Source: Muribaculaceae bacterium (GTDB taxonomy: Bacteria > Bacteroidota > Bacteroidia > Bacteroidales > Muribaculaceae). From it: DNA of 40,212 bases. The stretch covers positions 1 to 40,212 of the forward strand of contig JAGAUF010000018.1 in the NCBI GenBank assembly GCA_017620885.1. The letters run 5' to 3'. The notes below the pieces were generated by a model. It made no database searches. It saw only the letters and a list, made by a program, of their open reading frames with translations, and was not told the origin of the DNA. Positions 38,435 to 40,212 of this stretch are shown here, piece by piece. Made by a program: the position numbers and the translations under genes. The stretch's first letter is position 1; every line of letters begins with the position of its first letter.

Positions 38435-40212
38435 ATGAAACATTTCCACTATTTAATTATGACCGTGGCGGGGTTGCTGGCTCTGGCGCAATCCGCGATG
38501 GCAGTGCCTTCACGCCCCGGAACACACACGTTTAAGAATCCCGATGGCACCAGCATAACGCTGATGCGTGTCGGCGATGAGAATTTTCACACATACGTCA
38601 CGACCGACGGTCTGACCGTGGCTCGCGCTAATGATGGCTTTTTCCATTACCGTACTAAGAATGGAATCACATCAATGCGCGCATCTGATCCCGCAGAACG
38701 TACTGCCGCAGAAACAGATTTTCTCAATGCTTCGGGCAACGGAGCATTTACGGTCAAGTCGCTTGCAGCGTCTCAATACTCGACAATCACTTCTCGTCGG
38801 AAATCGGCCGCTGCAGCCCGTCATCGCGCATACGGTATGACAAGAACACTGACTTCTCAAGTTCCGCAAACCGGCTCACCCCGTATTCCTGTCCTTCTTG
38901 TGCAGTACAGCGATTATAAGTTCAAGGATTCCAATCCGGAGCAGGTTTTCAATAATTTCTTCGAGACCGGAGAGAAATCCGCGCGTCAATATTTCGTCGA
39001 CCAAAGTAACGGACGCTACACACCGCAATTTGACGTCTACGGGCCCGTCACACTCCCGAACAATCGCGCGTATTACGGAGGTAACGATGCGTATGGCAAT
39101 GACAAGCGCGTATGCACGATGGTCGGCGAAACTTGTGAACGTCTCGACTCAAAAATCAATTTCCGCGACTATGACAATAACGGCGACGGAGAATGTGATG
39201 TCGTAATTGTGCTTTATGCCGGTGACGGCGAGGCTTCCTCCTACGAGGACGATTGCGAAGACGCCGTATGGCCGTGCCAGTGGGGTCTGAGTGCCGAGGG
39301 TTCTGATTTCTCGAAGGGGGCTCTTACACTTGACGGAACACGCGTGGATCTATTCGCTGTATTCAACGAACTTAATGGCATGGACCTAAAGAAGATAGAC
39401 GGCGTCGGCACTTTCTGCCACGAGTTCTCGCATTGTCTCGGTCTGCCCGACTTTTATGACACGCAGTATGGTCCCCACTTCGGAATGGCTTGCTGGAGTC
39501 TGATGGACGCCGGTTCATATAACGATGACGGCTACACACCAATCGGCTACAGCGCCTACGAGAAAAATTTCATGGGATGGATCGAACTTCCTGAAGCAAA
39601 GGAGAATACGCTCTATACCCTCCCGGTGATGAACCTCAAGTCGGCAGACACGGATAAGGCAGTCAAAATCACCAACGATGCCGACAAGGATGAATATTTT
39701 ATCCTCGAAAACCGTGCCAAGCAAGGATGGGATAAATTTATGCCGACGGAAGGTCTTATGATTTCACACGTCACATACAATGAAAGAGCGTGGATAGAGA
39801 ATTACGTCAATGACTACGATATGCAGCGTATGACGCTCGTCCCGGCCGACGGTGAACTCCAGCTCGACAAAACCGATTATTTCGGCGAAATCTATTATGA
39901 CCCCAATGAGGAAGGTCTTCTCGGCGACCTTTGGCCGTGGAATGACAGCAAAGATTTCACCGACGAGTCTACACCTCCGGCCAAAGTCAATACAGGGAAA
40001 TATCTATCCAAACCGGTTACTGAGATTACGCGAAACGATGACGGTACAATCTCTTTCTGGGCAATGAAGGCGCCGCTTCCTTCGCTCGAAACGCCGGATG
40101 GATTGAGCCATACCCTGCTTTCGGATAGCTCCGCACTGATTTCGTGGACGCAGAGCGACAGCCAAAGCAACGACTATCAACTGCAAGTATGGCCTCACCG
40201 CGACATAACGTG
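38435..40212 (+). CDS. Secreted M6-family metalloprotease (partial, runs off the end)
   Basis: The frame is open from the ATG at 38435 to the last base (592 codons visible). A Sec signal peptide MKHFHYLIMTVAGLLALAQ is followed by a pro-region and the catalytic domain. The zinc motif is HEFSHCLGLPD, with His329, Glu330, His333 and Asp339, the M6 (immune inhibitor A-like) pattern HExxHxxGxxD. GNDAYGNDKRV and FRDYDNNGDGECD (a Ca2+-binding-like acidic loop) precede it. A fibronectin type III-like module begins near the right edge (about residue 550). It is expected to be exported, perhaps through a type IX system, but the C-terminus is outside the window. Confidence 0.88.
   Translation, partial: MKHFHYLIMTVAGLLALAQSAMAVPSRPGTHTFKNPDGTSITLMRVGDENFHTYVTTDGLTVARANDGFFHYRTKNGITSMRASDPAERTAAETDFLNASGNGAFTVKSLAASQYSTITSRRKSAAAARHRAYGMTRTLTSQVPQTGSPRIPVLLVQYSDYKFKDSNPEQVFNNFFETGEKSARQYFVDQSNGRYTPQFDVYGPVTLPNNRAYYGGNDAYGNDKRVCTMVGETCERLDSKINFRDYDNNGDGECDVVIVLYAGDGEASSYEDDCEDAVWPCQWGLSAEGSDFSKGALTLDGTRVDLFAVFNELNGMDLKKIDGVGTFCHEFSHCLGLPDFYDTQYGPHFGMACWSLMDAGSYNDDGYTPIGYSAYEKNFMGWIELPEAKENTLYTLPVMNLKSADTDKAVKITNDADKDEYFILENRAKQGWDKFMPTEGLMISHVTYNERAWIENYVNDYDMQRMTLVPADGELQLDKTDYFGEIYYDPNEEGLLGDLWPWNDSKDFTDESTPPAKVNTGKYLSKPVTEITRNDDGTISFWAMKAPLPSLETPDGLSHTLLSDSSALISWTQSDSQSNDYQLQVWPHRDIT

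Noticed and set aside
1-40212. CRISPR array, rRNA or tRNA genes
   Set aside because: No regularly spaced direct repeats, no rRNA-like sequence and no cloverleaf-like segment were seen on reading.

Overview
The window looks like a chromosomal segment of a member of the order Bacteroidales, probably Muribaculaceae-like. The order-level call rests on three things seen in the sequence. Promoters repeatedly match the Bacteroidetes pattern TTG, about 20 bases, TAnnTTTG. The gene content and order are typical of the group (tgt next to an LptF/G permease; bamD followed by the short Bacteroidetes omega subunit, a DUF2520 protein, kdsC and maf; a PASTA protein before rluD). Lipoprotein and Tat signals are also of the expected type. 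The family-level guess is weaker. No rRNA, tRNA, complete insertion sequence or CRISPR array was found.

Bases 1-3000 are accessory. They hold the 3' end of an unidentified gene, a perfect 24-bp palindrome, a promoter-to-terminator unit without a convincing ORF (candidate small RNA), a HigBA-like toxin-antitoxin pair flanked by operator-like repeats, and an AbiE-like pair whose nucleotidyltransferase appears truncated. Bases 3000-10700 carry a flavodoxin-like reductase, a two-gene redox operon (NapH-type polyferredoxin and Tat-exported aldo/keto reductase lipoprotein), a secreted CE1 esterase, a regulator joining an ScdA-like region, hemerythrin and a LuxR-type HTH, and a divergently transcribed porin. 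A NarL-like palindrome lies between the last two.

Bases 10700-19250 read fur, proC, an OmpR/PhoB-type response regulator and its histidine kinase, then a Pit-type phosphate transporter with a PhoU-like tail and a Ca2+ P-type ATPase. Four tandem 11-bp units stand directly upstream of the transporter promoter, which suggests the two-component system controls it. A 30-base near-duplicate flanks proC, as if that gene had been inserted between fur and the response regulator.

Bases 19369-21835 are housekeeping (tgt without the usual zinc cysteines, and an LptF/G permease with a charged N-terminal extension). Bases 22177-29239 are the most interesting part. One promoter serves four tightly packed genes: an MmeI-like adenine methyltransferase, a DUF1016/YhcG PD-(D/E)xK nuclease, an SF2 helicase and a T5orf172 GIY-YIG protein. 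I infer a modification-dependent defence operon. The target-recognition part of its methyltransferase is markedly AT-rich, consistent with specificity exchange.

The remainder is core metabolism and envelope assembly. On the minus strand, an acyltransferase, a membrane metallophosphoesterase and a FolK-like kinase form one unit, and a PASTA protein and rluD form another. On the plus strand are bamD, rpoZ, an ATP-grasp-like protein, a DUF2520 protein, kdsC and maf. A secreted M6 metalloprotease runs off the right end.
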